DNA of 64,000 nt from Alphaproteobacteria bacterium (GCA_017308375.1 JAFKEW010000068.1:78833-142832), one strand, 5' to 3'. Shown: positions 8,476 through 17,222, counted from the first letter of the stretch. Notes: generated by a model not told the origin, from the sequence alone. Made by a program: numbers and translations.

Positions 8476-9228
8476 TCAGAAGCCTTCGGTGAGAAGCCGC
8501 TGGCGCGGCACGACACGGTGCAGCAGCCCGAGCTTTTCGAGCCGGATGCGCATCGCGATCGGCGAAACGAGAAAGCGCTCGGCAAACGGCCGGGCGAAGC
8601 TATCAAGCACCCGATCTTCGTCGTCGTCGAAATCGCGGCCGATCTCGACGAAGGGGTGTTCGATCGGCGCTTCCGGTTGCAGGACTCGCTGCTTTCGGTC
8701 GGGAAACGCTTCGTCCCAAGCGGCAAAAACCATCTTGCGTGGCATCAGCAGGCACGAGGCATAAAAATCCGCCTGCCACTCCACCCGCTCCTTGGCTTGG
8801 CTTGAGCGGCAGATGACAGTAGGCCGTGCACGATCGACCAAGAGCGAACCTTGATCTCGGGTTGGACGGACCAGCGGTCGATGCAAGCGCCAATGCCCGC
8901 CGCCTTCATGGGCGAGCGTGAACCTGTAGCGGCCCTCACGCTCGGGCCGCTCCTCGGGATCGAGGCTCTCGTCGATGACGATCCTGCCGGCTTCGAGCCA
9001 GATCGCGCCGAACATGTCCGGGTCGAGGCCTATCCCGCTGCGCGGAACATCGAGCAGCCGGTGCAAATCGTCGAACTCGACATGAAGCTTCAGGTGCTTC
9101 TCGACGATATCCTCAATCGGGATCGGCGCGCGCACCTCGATACCTCTGGCGTGGGCGAACTCGCCAAGCAGGGCCGCGGCGTCGCGTTCGATGGCATCAT
9201 CAGCGATATAGGGGACTCGAAGGGTCAT
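8476..9228 (-). CDS. ImmA/IrrE-family metallopeptidase-like protein with unusual HExxxH motif
   Basis: 250 aa. ImmA-type proteases cleave phage or ICE repressors to switch the element on. The family layout is clear: RYRFTLAHE...H...H near residues 101-116 and ERVEWQADFYASCLLMP near 147-163, where E150 would be the third metal ligand. The zinc motif reads H107-E-G-G-G-H112, one residue longer than the HExxH standard; the codons were read directly and the frame is unambiguous. It lies 45 bp after the XRE gene, the usual ImmR-ImmA arrangement, so the XRE protein is its likely substrate. Whether it is an active protease is open. Confidence 0.85.
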   Translation of the reverse strand: MTLRVPYIADDAIERDAAALLGEFAHARGIEVRAPIPIEDIVEKHLKLHVEFDDLHRLLDVPRSGIGLDPDMFGAIWLEAGRIVIDESLDPEERPEREGRYRFTLAHEGGGHWRLHRPLVRPTRDQGSLLVDRARPTVICRSSQAKERVEWQADFYASCLLMPRKMVFAAWDEAFPDRKQRVLQPEAPIEHPFVEIGRDFDDDEDRVLDSFARPFAERFLVSPIAMRIRLEKLGLLHRVVPRQRLLTEGF

Positions 9229-9273
9229 TCCGGTTCATCCTCATCTGCATCGTCGAACGCCGCCGACCGGCGC

Positions 9274-9627
9274 CTATTTTTCCTTCGCCCTCTGCGCCTG
9301 CCGCGCCAGGCGGGCCATATCGTCGGCCGTCAGCCCCTTCGCCGCCCGCAGGAAATCGGCCATTTCCCGAGGGCGCTCGCGAATGATGTCGGTCAACTCG
9401 GACGCGACCCGGCCCGCCAGCGCCAGCAGCTCGTCCGCGTCCTGCCCGATGATCCCCGCGATCTTCCTCACCTTGTCTTCCGCCGGCGGCGGGAACTCGT
9501 CCCGCTCCACCTTTGACAGATAGGTCGGGCTCACCCCGATCTTTTTCGCCATCTCCCTCAGCCCGATTTCCTTCGCCTCCCGCTCGCGGCGGATGAACGC
9601 CCCGAACTTCTCCCTCCCGGCCTTCAT
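9274..9627 (-). CDS. XRE-family transcriptional repressor (ImmR-like)
   Basis: 117 aa. The helix-turn-helix covers about residues 9-62 (IRREREAKEIGLREMAKKIGV then SPTYLSKVERDEFPPPAEDK). The rest is helical. It is the first gene of the minus-strand element operon and is followed by the ImmA-like gene, which suggests a repressor/protease switch. The ATG at 9627 is chosen because a GGAG lies 9 bases upstream and the sequence before it holds a good promoter with flanking inverted repeats. It probably represses its own operon. Confidence 0.88.
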   Translation of the reverse strand: MKAGREKFGAFIRREREAKEIGLREMAKKIGVSPTYLSKVERDEFPPPAEDKVRKIAGIIGQDADELLALAGRVASELTDIIRERPREMADFLRAAKGLTADDMARLARQAQRAKEK

Positions 9628-9645
9628 GGTTTCGTGCTCCGTCGT

Positions 9646-9704
9646 CTGTTTAGGTTGCACTTTACACGCGATTCGCGGGCCGCTGTCAACCAACGACTAA
9701 ACAG
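9646..9704 (-). promoter_or_regulatory. Promoter of the element operon flanked by an 8-bp inverted repeat
   Basis: On the minus strand TTGACA (9689-9684) and TGTAAA (9666-9661) are 17 bp apart. The core is bracketed by CTGTTTAG (9646-9653) and its exact inverse CTAAACAG (9697-9704). The repeat arms are likely XRE half-sites allowing repression of the promoter, which is inference. Confidence 0.6.
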
Positions 9705-9719
9705 CGATCCACGGACAAT

Positions 9720-9875
9720 TCACGCCGCCAGCCGCATGTCCCGGATTTCTTCGAGAACGCGCCGGAAATCCGGTTCCGGGGCGAGGCACATGGTTCTATA
9801 AGCGTTCAGGAACGGCAGCCAGCTTACGCCTCGTTCTGTTGGAAAGGGCTGGAAGTCCGCAGTGCCGGGCTTCAT
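9720..9875 (-). CDS. 51-aa small protein (ends PEPDFRRVLEEIRDMRLAA)
   Basis: A complete small frame lies upstream of the XRE promoter. It starts MKPGTADFQPFPTERGVSWL and has a helical, charged C-terminus. A TGA sits two codons upstream of the ATG, so it is not the tail of a longer intact gene in this sequence. The composition (WLPFLNAYRTMCLAPEP) looks protein-like. It is probably either a genuine small element-edge gene or a remnant of a larger gene cut by the element. Function unknown. Confidence 0.5.
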   Translation of the reverse strand: MKPGTADFQPFPTERGVSWLPFLNAYRTMCLAPEPDFRRVLEEIRDMRLAA

Positions 9876-9955
9876 CAATCACCCATATCTGGTCGGATCG
9901 TATGCGGACTGCTCATGACGCCTCTGGCTGTGCATCGTCTTCCGAAGACTTTAGG

Positions 9956-11266
9956 TTACCCTTGCGACGGAATCGATCGCAGCAGAGACTGGCAGCCCGC
10001 CAGAACTTTGCGTGTCGGTTCGATGACGATGCAGCGCGTATCGTCGCCCTGCGTATGGTGGAAGCGGTGGCAGCCAAAGAAGCCGGCGACAGTCTTGTAT
10101 CCGGCTTCGTGAATCGGTGTGAGTTCCCCAGCGGTAAACTGGCTGGTCTCATACGGAGCATCGATACCCACTTGCCCCGCAAAGGCACGCCGAGCCACGT
10201 CCAGCAAAGCCGGGCTCACCACAAGATAGCGTTGCGAATCCGCGTCGGGCAGCGGCAGCAGGGGTGGAATTAACGCGTGCCAGTCGCGCGCCGCGATAGC
10301 GGCACCGAGTGCAAGCCACATCGCCGTCTGCTCCGGTGCAGGAGCAACAGTCTGTATAGACCGCTCCGCGCCCAGATACTCATACTCATGCGCGCTGTTG
10401 GCAACGAAGCAGAGATTATATTCGCTCAGCGCTTTGGGCGCCCAGCGCGCGAGCGCCAGCCAAATGGCGACGCCGGGACCGCGCTCACCCGCGCAAGTGA
10501 ACCAGCCGGATCTTGGCGTCGAGATGGTGATCCATTTGGATTTCCCGCGGTCCAGATGCCCGGCGAGATTGAAGGCGTCGCGCCGCCCACCGGTGCCGGT
10601 CAGGAACAACGTGCCTGTTTCGCCGCGGATGGCCGCGGCAAGAAACGGGTTTGCATCTTCCGGAGCCAGAACGGCTACCGGCACATCGAACATCGGCTTG
10701 TTGCCATCCGTATTAAGAGCAATGCCTTGCCTTGTCGGACCGTTGGTAACGATCACCGCGGCGCGAGCGCCCTTCGCGATAGCGCCGTTGACGCCCTGCC
10801 GGATCGGCTTCGCCAAAGCCGTCGAATGGCGCGCGAACGGCAAATCGATGAGCGCAATGGCATCGGAAAGCGAGTGCTCCGGCGGGATCGCAGGATCGAC
10901 GCGAACAAAGCGGCCCGTAACTCCCATTTCACCGGTGGGAACAACAATCGCCTGTGGAATAACAGGAGCCACACGACTTCCCACCGTCAGCTCCGCGCGG
11001 CGTAGGTTGAAGAAGGGAACAGAGATGGTCTGACGCGAAATTTTGAATCCCTGACTTTCCAATTCTGACGCCATCCACTCACCGCACGCATTGTCGCCCG
11101 GACCACCGGAAGCCTTTATGCCGAATTCGATATAGCGCAGCAGATCCTGATGAATGAGATCTTCCAAAGTGCCAGAGAGGCCGTAGGAAACGGGCGCAAA
11201 ACTGGCCGCGATGCCACTGGTTGCCAACACATGCCGCCTTGTCGGGTGGCTTATAGAGTCATGCAT
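9956..11266 (-). CDS. Exported M28-peptidase-like protein with degenerate metal site
   Basis: 436 aa. The N-terminus has a Tat-like signal (TRRHVLATSGIAASFAP). The fold pattern suggests a PA-domain plus M28 family protein: IDLP... KGARAAVIVTNG (PA-like), VANSAHEYEYLGAE and a late FHHTQGDDTR. The usual first ligand motif (HxD) is replaced by STPRSGWFTCAG, so the dinuclear zinc site looks incomplete. The ATG at 11266 is chosen because GGGGAGGG stands 6-7 bases upstream. It is divergent from the first esterase gene and shares its 162-bp intergenic region. It may have become a binding protein or a hydrolase with another mechanism. The family call is moderate. Confidence 0.6.
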   Translation of the reverse strand: MHDSISHPTRRHVLATSGIAASFAPVSYGLSGTLEDLIHQDLLRYIEFGIKASGGPGDNACGEWMASELESQGFKISRQTISVPFFNLRRAELTVGSRVAPVIPQAIVVPTGEMGVTGRFVRVDPAIPPEHSLSDAIALIDLPFARHSTALAKPIRQGVNGAIAKGARAAVIVTNGPTRQGIALNTDGNKPMFDVPVAVLAPEDANPFLAAAIRGETGTLFLTGTGGRRDAFNLAGHLDRGKSKWITISTPRSGWFTCAGERGPGVAIWLALARWAPKALSEYNLCFVANSAHEYEYLGAERSIQTVAPAPEQTAMWLALGAAIAARDWHALIPPLLPLPDADSQRYLVVSPALLDVARRAFAGQVGIDAPYETSQFTAGELTPIHEAGYKTVAGFFGCHRFHHTQGDDTRCIVIEPTRKVLAGCQSLLRSIPSQG

Positions 11267-11283
11267 GTCATACCCTCCCCATT

Positions 11284-11312
11284 TTGTAGGTAGCCGAAGA
11301 TTCACCTATAAA
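11284..11312 (+). promoter_or_regulatory. Candidate promoter for the first esterase gene
   Basis: TTGTAG (11284-11289) and TATAAA (11307-11312) are 17 bp apart in the divergent region. They would drive the esterase gene starting at 11429. A second TTGACA at 11375-11380 has no clear -10. No copy of the island operator is seen here. Confidence 0.35.
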
Positions 11313-11428
11313 ATCGTTCTACGACATAGAATCCGAGAACCCATCAACTATCCTATTTTGAATGCCGATACGCCTTGACAGCCTTCGGAACGCCAGGAAA
11401 GATTTTCGACAAACCTACAGTGGTTGGA

Positions 11429-13078
11429 ATGCCGATGCCGAAAACAATAACGTGCCTTGCGCTGATGATAGCGATTTCTCTTTATGCCGCTGGTAGCAAT
11501 GCGGCGACAGCAAACGATACGCGCCCCGTTGTCACGATTTCGCAAGGCATGCTGGCAGGGCGGGCTGGCGCCAACGGTGTGAAAACATTCAAGGATATTC
11601 CTTACGTCAAGCCGCCAACTGGCGAATTGCGATGGCGGCCACCAATTGAGGCCACGTCCTGGAAGGGCGTGCGCGACGCAGCAACATTTGGTGCGAGTTG
11701 CATTCAACCCACCTATCCGCCGGACAGCATCTATTCCGACGACCCGGAGAAAATGAGTGAGGATTGTCTGACGCTTAATATCTGGGCGCCACCGCATGCG
11801 CACAAAGCACCGGTTATCGTTTGGATTTACGGCGGTTCGCTGACATTCGGCGGCAGCGCAGAGCCTATGTATGATGGTACAAAATTCGCCACGCATGGCG
11901 TTGTGTTCGTTTCGTTCAATTACCGGCTGGGTCCGCTCGGCTGGCTCGCATTGCCGGCACTGAGTAAGGAGTCGCCGCACGGCGTGTCCGGCAATTATGG
12001 TTTGCTCGACCAGATCGCGGCACTCAGATGGGTACACAAGAATATCGCGGCCTTTGGCGGCGATCCCCAAAATGTCACGATCATGGGGGAATCGGCTGGC
12101 GCGTTGAGCGTGACCTATCTGTTGTCCAGCCCGCTGGCACGCGGGCTGTTTCAGAAGGCGATCGCCGAGAGCCCGAACATGCGCGCCTTTCCGGAGTTGA
12201 AACACGCCAATCATGGCCTACCCTCTGCCGAAGAAATCGGAATGAAGCTTGAGACGGCGATGGGCGCATCCAATCTGAAAGCCTTGCGCGCGGCGAATGC
12301 CAAGGCACTGACGGCGGCGGCCCCGAAAGCGGGCTTCCGGGCCCAGGGCACAATTGACGGCTATGTGTTGCCGCGCCAGATCGTTGAAATATTCGATCGG
12401 GGCGAACAGGCTCACGTACCGCTGATCGCCGGATTTAACACTGGCGAGATCGAGACCCTGCGCATGCTTTTGCCCAAACCGCCGGCGAGCCGCGCAGCCT
12501 ATGAACAGGAAATCCGGAAGCGGTATGGCGATCTGGCGCCCGCATTCTTGAAGCTTTATCCGGGTGACGATATCGCCGCCAGCATGCGCGCGACGGTCCG
12601 TGACGGAATCTTCGGTTGGGCTGCTGAGCGGATGGTCCGCAAGCAGGCAGCAGCCAGAGTCCCCGCCTACCTCTACCTGTTCGATCATGATTACCGCGCC
12701 GCACGCGAAAAGGGGCTGCGTGCCTTTCATGCCAGCGAATTGCCCTTCGTCTTCGGCCAGGTTGGGTCTCAGGCGAAGCTGCCGCCCAACTGGCCGCGCC
12801 CTGATGGCGCTGACGATACGAAGCTGTCGGACGCGATGATGAACTACTGGACATCCTTCGCACGCAATGGCGTTCCCACAGCACCGGGGCAGCCGTCCTG
12901 GCCGCGCTTTGCGCCGGGCAAGCGCACCATGCTCTTTGGCAACCAGCCCACGGAATCGCACGACCTTTATCCCGGCATGTATCGCTTGCATGAGGAGTGG
13001 GTGTCGCGCAGGCGGCGCGCTGGCAACCAGCAATGGTTCTTCAATGTCGGCCTGGCCGCACCCGTGCCTCATAATTGA
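11429..13078 (+). CDS. Secreted type-B carboxylesterase (esterase A)
   Basis: 549 aa. A signal peptide is clear (PKTITCLALMIAISLYAAGSNAA). The alpha/beta-hydrolase triad is intact: Ser222 in GESAG, Glu340 in FNTGE and His434 in FHASELPF. Conserved type-B segments are present (FKDIPYVKPPTGELRW, SEDCLTLNIWAP, VWIYGGS). It hydrolyses carboxylic esters outside the cytoplasm. It is clearly homologous along its length to the esterase at 14605, so the two are paralogues. Starts at 11429, 11435 and the longer 11375 are possible; 11429 gives the most normal signal peptide. It is first in a plus-strand series of catabolic genes but lies before the operator at 13096, so it may have its own promoter. Confidence 0.88.
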   Translation: MPMPKTITCLALMIAISLYAAGSNAATANDTRPVVTISQGMLAGRAGANGVKTFKDIPYVKPPTGELRWRPPIEATSWKGVRDAATFGASCIQPTYPPDSIYSDDPEKMSEDCLTLNIWAPPHAHKAPVIVWIYGGSLTFGGSAEPMYDGTKFATHGVVFVSFNYRLGPLGWLALPALSKESPHGVSGNYGLLDQIAALRWVHKNIAAFGGDPQNVTIMGESAGALSVTYLLSSPLARGLFQKAIAESPNMRAFPELKHANHGLPSAEEIGMKLETAMGASNLKALRAANAKALTAAAPKAGFRAQGTIDGYVLPRQIVEIFDRGEQAHVPLIAGFNTGEIETLRMLLPKPPASRAAYEQEIRKRYGDLAPAFLKLYPGDDIAASMRATVRDGIFGWAAERMVRKQAAARVPAYLYLFDHDYRAAREKGLRAFHASELPFVFGQVGSQAKLPPNWPRPDGADDTKLSDAMMNYWTSFARNGVPTAPGQPSWPRFAPGKRTMLFGNQPTESHDLYPGMYRLHEEWVSRRRRAGNQQWFFNVGLAAPVPHN

Positions 13079-13095
13079 ATTTTATGAGCAGGATA

Positions 13096-13122
13096 TTCAT
13101 TCACACAATAATGAAATTGACA
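13096..13122 (+). promoter_or_regulatory. Island operator copy 1 and -35 box of the MFS operon
   Basis: The 20-bp element TTCATTCACACAATAATGAA (13096-13115) has inverted arms TTCATT/AATGAA. One base later comes TTGACA (13117-13122), with a weak CATAGT 18 bp downstream. The same element, 17 of 20 bases identical on one strand, lies next to the -35 box of the TonB-receptor gene at 24710-24729. It is probably the binding site of the TetR regulator encoded at 19824. Confidence 0.6.
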
Positions 13123-13288
13123 GATCCGGCGCTTTACCCCCATAGTGCTGGAAAGGGCGGCCTTCACGGCAATGCCAAAGGGGGAAATGCCGGTGCGAAC
13201 AATGGCCACTGCGCCTATGACGAAACGCGCCTGCGATACACCGCGAAGAGTGCGCGCCAATCTTTGCGCCGGGCGAGACCAATAAACG

Positions 13289-14608
13289 ATGGAAGCGAAA
13301 GCGCCCACAGTCGTGACCGGCGCCTTGCCAACCGTCCCCGGCGCACGTGCATGGGTCGTGCTCGGCATGTTGTGCTTCGTCTATGTGTTGAATTTCCTGG
13401 ATAGACAGCTCTTCTCGATCCTGGCGAAACCGATCCAGGATGACCTGCATATCTCCGATGGCCAGCTTGGCCTGATAGGCGGGCTCTATTTCGGCGTCTT
13501 CTATACGTTCATCTCCATTCCTGTGGGCTGGATTGCTGACAAGACTAACAGGGTCTGGGTGTTGTCCACGGCTTGCGCGATCTGGAGCGCGGCGACAATG
13601 GCCTGCGGCCTTGCGATGAACTATGCCCAGCTTGCTGCCGCACGGATGACCGTGGGATTTGGCGAGGCTGGCGGCGTGCCGCCGTCCTACGCGATCATTT
13701 CCGACTATTTCCCGTCCGGCCGCCGCGGCACCGCGCTCGGCATCTTCAATCTCGGCCCGCCTATCGGGGCTGCGTTGGGTGTTGCCTTCGGTGCATCCAT
13801 CGCCGTGGTCTATAGCTGGCGCGATGCGTTTCTCGTCCTCGGCGCAGCGGGCGTACTGGCGGCAATATCAGTCATCACGATCGTGCGCGAGCCACGCCGC
13901 GGCGGGCTCGATCATCCCGCTACGGGCAACCATGCCACGGCAGAAGCGGCATCAAGCTTCGAACAGACGATCAAGATGTTCTTCTCGCGCCCATCGCTCG
14001 TGCTGGCGGCCATTGCCAGCGGTGTAACGCAAATCGTCACCTATGGTGCGGGGAATTTCACAACGCTCTTCCTGATGCGCGAAAAGGGCATGACACTTGA
14101 GGAAGTCGCCGTCTATTTGGCCGTGATCATGGGTATCGGCATGAGCGCGGGCATCTTCGTTTCAGGGCGGATCATTGATCGCTTCACCCAGCGCTCGAAA
14201 CAGGCCTATGCACTGATCCCCGGTATATCGCTTGCACTGGCTGTCCCATTCTATCTGGCTTTCGTGTGGGCACCATCCTGGCAACTTGCAACTGTCTTCC
14301 TGATCGGCCCGTTCTTTCTCAATTACTTCTATTTGTCCTCGTCCGTTACGCTGGTACAGGAAGACGTGCGCCCCGATCAGCGCGTTACTTCCGGCGCTTT
14401 GCTGTTACTGATCATGAACCTGACCGGCATGGGCCTGGGGCCAACCTTCGTGGGCGAAGTCAGCGATTTTTTTCATGCGGCCCATCCGCACCATTCTCTT
14501 CAGATCGCCTTTTACCTTCTGACACCGTGCTACCTGATCGCGATCGGCCTGTTCCTGTGGCTGGCGCGTATATTGAAAAGAGAACAAGAGACGGGTGAAG
14601 CGCAATGA
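13289..14608 (+). CDS. MFS transporter, spinster-like family
   Basis: 439 aa with twelve expected membrane segments. The N-terminal block (VYVLNFLDRQLFSILAKPIQ, then DLHISDGQLGLIGGLYFG) is typical of the spinster-type MFS group common in sphingomonads and relatives. Motif A-like (GWIADKTNR) and the loop SDYFPSGRRGTALGI are present. It probably moves the small products of periplasmic hydrolysis across the inner membrane; the substrate is unknown. It is the first gene behind operator copy 1, with a leader of roughly 130 bases. Its stop overlaps the next start (ATGA), so it forms an operon with the second esterase, the SMP-30 protein and the GH2 gene. Confidence 0.88.
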   Translation: MEAKAPTVVTGALPTVPGARAWVVLGMLCFVYVLNFLDRQLFSILAKPIQDDLHISDGQLGLIGGLYFGVFYTFISIPVGWIADKTNRVWVLSTACAIWSAATMACGLAMNYAQLAAARMTVGFGEAGGVPPSYAIISDYFPSGRRGTALGIFNLGPPIGAALGVAFGASIAVVYSWRDAFLVLGAAGVLAAISVITIVREPRRGGLDHPATGNHATAEAASSFEQTIKMFFSRPSLVLAAIASGVTQIVTYGAGNFTTLFLMREKGMTLEEVAVYLAVIMGIGMSAGIFVSGRIIDRFTQRSKQAYALIPGISLALAVPFYLAFVWAPSWQLATVFLIGPFFLNYFYLSSSVTLVQEDVRPDQRVTSGALLLLIMNLTGMGLGPTFVGEVSDFFHAAHPHHSLQIAFYLLTPCYLIAIGLFLWLARILKREQETGEAQ

Positions 14609-16260
14609 TATCAGGGCCAGCTCGCCGCTTACTGCTCACGCTCGCGGCCGCATGTTTGACAATGGTACCCCCCGCTTTCGCGGATCAGGCGCCGGTGGTG
14701 AACGCGCCCGCCGGTGCAGTGATGGGGCTAACGCAGGGCCCGCTAAATGTGTTCAAGGGCATTCCCTATGCCGCACCGCCGGTCGGCAAGCTGCGCTGGA
14801 AGCCGCCGCAGCCCGCTGCACCATGGCAGGGTACATTAAACACGACGAAATTCGGGCCGGCCTGCTATCAGCCCACGTCCAAATTCGTCACCATCTATAC
14901 GGCGGACCCGGGGCCGATGAGCGAGGACTGCCTGAGCCTGAACATCTGGGCACCGGCCAATGCGCACAATGCCCCGGTATTCTTCTGGATCTATGGCGGC
15001 GCGTTGTGGGGCGGATCTAGTCGCGATTCATTATATGACGGCGCCAGGCTGGCCGAGAGAGGCGTCGTTGTCGTCACGATCAACTACCGGCTGGGGGTTC
15101 TGGGCTGGCTGGCCCATCCAGAGTTGAGCGCAGAATCGTCGCTGCACATCTCCGGCAATTACGGACTCCTCGATCAGATCGCTGCGCTCAAATGGGTCAA
15201 GCACAATATCGGCGCGTTCGGTGGCGATCCGGGGAACGTGACCATTGCGGGCGAATCCGCGGGCGGCCTGAGTGTACTTTATCTGATGGCTTCGCCGGAA
15301 GCTCGTGGACTGTTTGCAAAGGCCATCGCGGAAAGCGCCTATATGGTGTCGACGCCGCTGCTGAAGCAGAGCAAGTACGGCATGATGTCCGCAGAAGAGA
15401 GCGGCGTGGAGCTGGCCAAGGCACTGCACGCAAAAGACATCGCCGCATTGCGCACAATGGACCCGGCGACGCTCACCGATGATGCGGCAGCCGCGAGATT
15501 TCTACCATTCGGCGCAGTCGATGGGCACACCCTGCCGGGCCAGCTCGTGACCGTTTTCGACAAGGGCGAAGAGGCGCATGTGCCGGTACTGGCGGGGTTC
15601 AACAGCGGCGAAATCCGCTCACTCAGGATTCTGGCGCCGAAGGTACCCGCAAGCCAGACTGCGTATGAAAAAATCATTCGTGCCAATTACGGCGATCTGG
15701 CGGACGAATTTCTGAAACTCTATCCGCCCACAAACATGGAAGAGAGTATTCTCGCAACGACACGCGATGCGCTCTATGGCTGGACGGCGGAACGGATGGT
15801 GCGCGATCAGACGAGGCTGGGTGAGCCCTCATACCTTTATTTTTTCGATCACGGCTATCCGGCCGCAGACGATGCAGGTTTGCATGCATTTCACGCCAGC
15901 GAGCTGCCATTTGTGTTCGGCACCATTGATCGCTCGCCACCGCATTGGCCGGCCATTCCGCAAATGCCGGCTGAGGAAAAACTGTCCAACGCGATGGTTG
16001 ATTATTGGGCGAGCTTCGTGAAAACGGGCCATCCGGCCGCAAAAGGCGCCCCCGCCTGGCCCGCTTTCGATGCCACCGCAGCCTATATGCATTTCGCGGA
16101 CGTACCGCGGCCCTCCACGCATCTTTTGCCGGGTATGTACCAGTTGCACGAAGAGGTCATGTGCCGCCGCCGCGCGGCCGGCAATATAGCGTGGAACTGG
16201 AATGTCGGCTTGTTCTCGCCTCCCCTGCCACCGAAAGGCCTGTGTGGGACCGCACCATGA
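14605..16260 (+). CDS. Secreted type-B carboxylesterase (esterase B)
   Basis: 551 aa. It has a signal peptide (RRLLLTLAAACLTMVPPAFA), the nucleophile Ser218 in GESAG, the acid in FNSGE, the base in FHASELPF and the type-B block SEDCLSLNIWAP. It is a paralogue of the esterase at 11429; the pair flanks the MFS gene. Two related esterases suggest a substrate with more than one ester bond or acyl chain. It is translationally coupled to the MFS gene upstream and to the SMP-30 gene downstream (ATGA on both sides). The periplasm is the likely site of action. Fumonisin esterase FumD belongs to the same broad family, but nothing here proves that substrate. Confidence 0.88.
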   Translation: MISGPARRLLLTLAAACLTMVPPAFADQAPVVNAPAGAVMGLTQGPLNVFKGIPYAAPPVGKLRWKPPQPAAPWQGTLNTTKFGPACYQPTSKFVTIYTADPGPMSEDCLSLNIWAPANAHNAPVFFWIYGGALWGGSSRDSLYDGARLAERGVVVVTINYRLGVLGWLAHPELSAESSLHISGNYGLLDQIAALKWVKHNIGAFGGDPGNVTIAGESAGGLSVLYLMASPEARGLFAKAIAESAYMVSTPLLKQSKYGMMSAEESGVELAKALHAKDIAALRTMDPATLTDDAAAARFLPFGAVDGHTLPGQLVTVFDKGEEAHVPVLAGFNSGEIRSLRILAPKVPASQTAYEKIIRANYGDLADEFLKLYPPTNMEESILATTRDALYGWTAERMVRDQTRLGEPSYLYFFDHGYPAADDAGLHAFHASELPFVFGTIDRSPPHWPAIPQMPAEEKLSNAMVDYWASFVKTGHPAAKGAPAWPAFDATAAYMHFADVPRPSTHLLPGMYQLHEEVMCRRRAAGNIAWNWNVGLFSPPLPPKGLCGTAP

Positions 16261-17207
16261 AAATTGGCGATTTCAAATTGAAGGCAAGCGATTTCGGGAA
16301 ATTCGGCCAGGGTTTACAGCGACCGGAATGCGTATGGGTGGACAAGGACGGTATCTGGACGTCGGATTTGCGTGGCGGCATTGCCCATGTGAAGGACGGT
16401 GCCGACCCAACCGTGCTGGGGCGCGGAATCGTCGAACCCAACGGTTTCAGCCGCAGGCCGGATGGCAGCTTTGTCGTTGCCGGTATCGGCGATGGCGCAT
16501 TCCACCGGATCGCGCCGGATGGAACAACGTATGCACTGCTCGACCGCTACAATGGCGAGCCACTGGGTACCGTCAATTACGCCTGCGCGGATGGCCCGGA
16601 TAGAATCTGGCTTTCGGTCATGACGCGCAAGCCGCAATGGCACGACGCCCTGAAGACGAAGGTGATGGATGGCTACATTCTGCGCATCGATAACGATAGT
16701 GGCCGTTGTGAGATGGTGGCTGACGGCCTTGACCTGACCAACGAGGTCAAGGTCTCACCGGATGGACAATATCTGTATGCCGCCGAAACATTGGGCTGCC
16801 GGATTGTGCGCTTCCCGATACGGCATGACGGTTCATTGGGTCAGCGCGAGATCGTCGGCCCCGAAACGCTTGGCCGCGGCGCCGTACCCGATGGAATCAC
16901 GTTCGACCCATGGGGAAACCTCTGGATCACGATCATCAGCCATAATGGTCTGATGGCAATCGACCGGCTTGGCGATGCCCATGTGATCTACGATGATAGA
17001 AACGAAGCGGCAGTCGAAGCTATGGCGGCCGGGATCGATGCCCGTAACGGCACGGTGGATCACCTCGTTGCATGCGATGCACCGGAAGGGCCGTTACGCT
17101 TGCCGACAAGCATTGCCTTTGGTGGTCCGGGCCGGCACACAGCCTATGTCGGAACACTGATGTTGCCGCATCTTGCGACCTTCCGGCTGCCTGAATCTCT
17201 TGTCTAA
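16257..17207 (+). CDS. SMP-30/gluconolactonase-like protein
   Basis: 316 aa. The six-bladed propeller pattern is visible: RPECVWVDKDGIWTSDLRG, EPNGFSRRPDGSFVVAG, DLTNEVKVSPDGQYLYAAET and PDGITFDPWGNLWIT. Glu/Asn/Asp residues in these blades match the metal-binding positions of SMP-30 lactonases. No signal peptide is seen, so it is probably cytoplasmic. It would open a lactone formed after oxidation of a sugar or other product of the pathway, which is inference. The ATG at 16257 overlaps the esterase stop. The longer frame back to 16005 is a shadow of the esterase. Confidence 0.8.
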   Translation: MKIGDFKLKASDFGKFGQGLQRPECVWVDKDGIWTSDLRGGIAHVKDGADPTVLGRGIVEPNGFSRRPDGSFVVAGIGDGAFHRIAPDGTTYALLDRYNGEPLGTVNYACADGPDRIWLSVMTRKPQWHDALKTKVMDGYILRIDNDSGRCEMVADGLDLTNEVKVSPDGQYLYAAETLGCRIVRFPIRHDGSLGQREIVGPETLGRGAVPDGITFDPWGNLWITIISHNGLMAIDRLGDAHVIYDDRNEAAVEAMAAGIDARNGTVDHLVACDAPEGPLRLPTSIAFGGPGRHTAYVGTLMLPHLATFRLPESLV

Positions 17208-17222
17208 ACCGGGGGCGAGACC

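Noticed and set aside
3473..9704. Complete prophage
   Set aside because: There are no head, tail, portal or lysis genes in the window; only replication and switch genes are seen.
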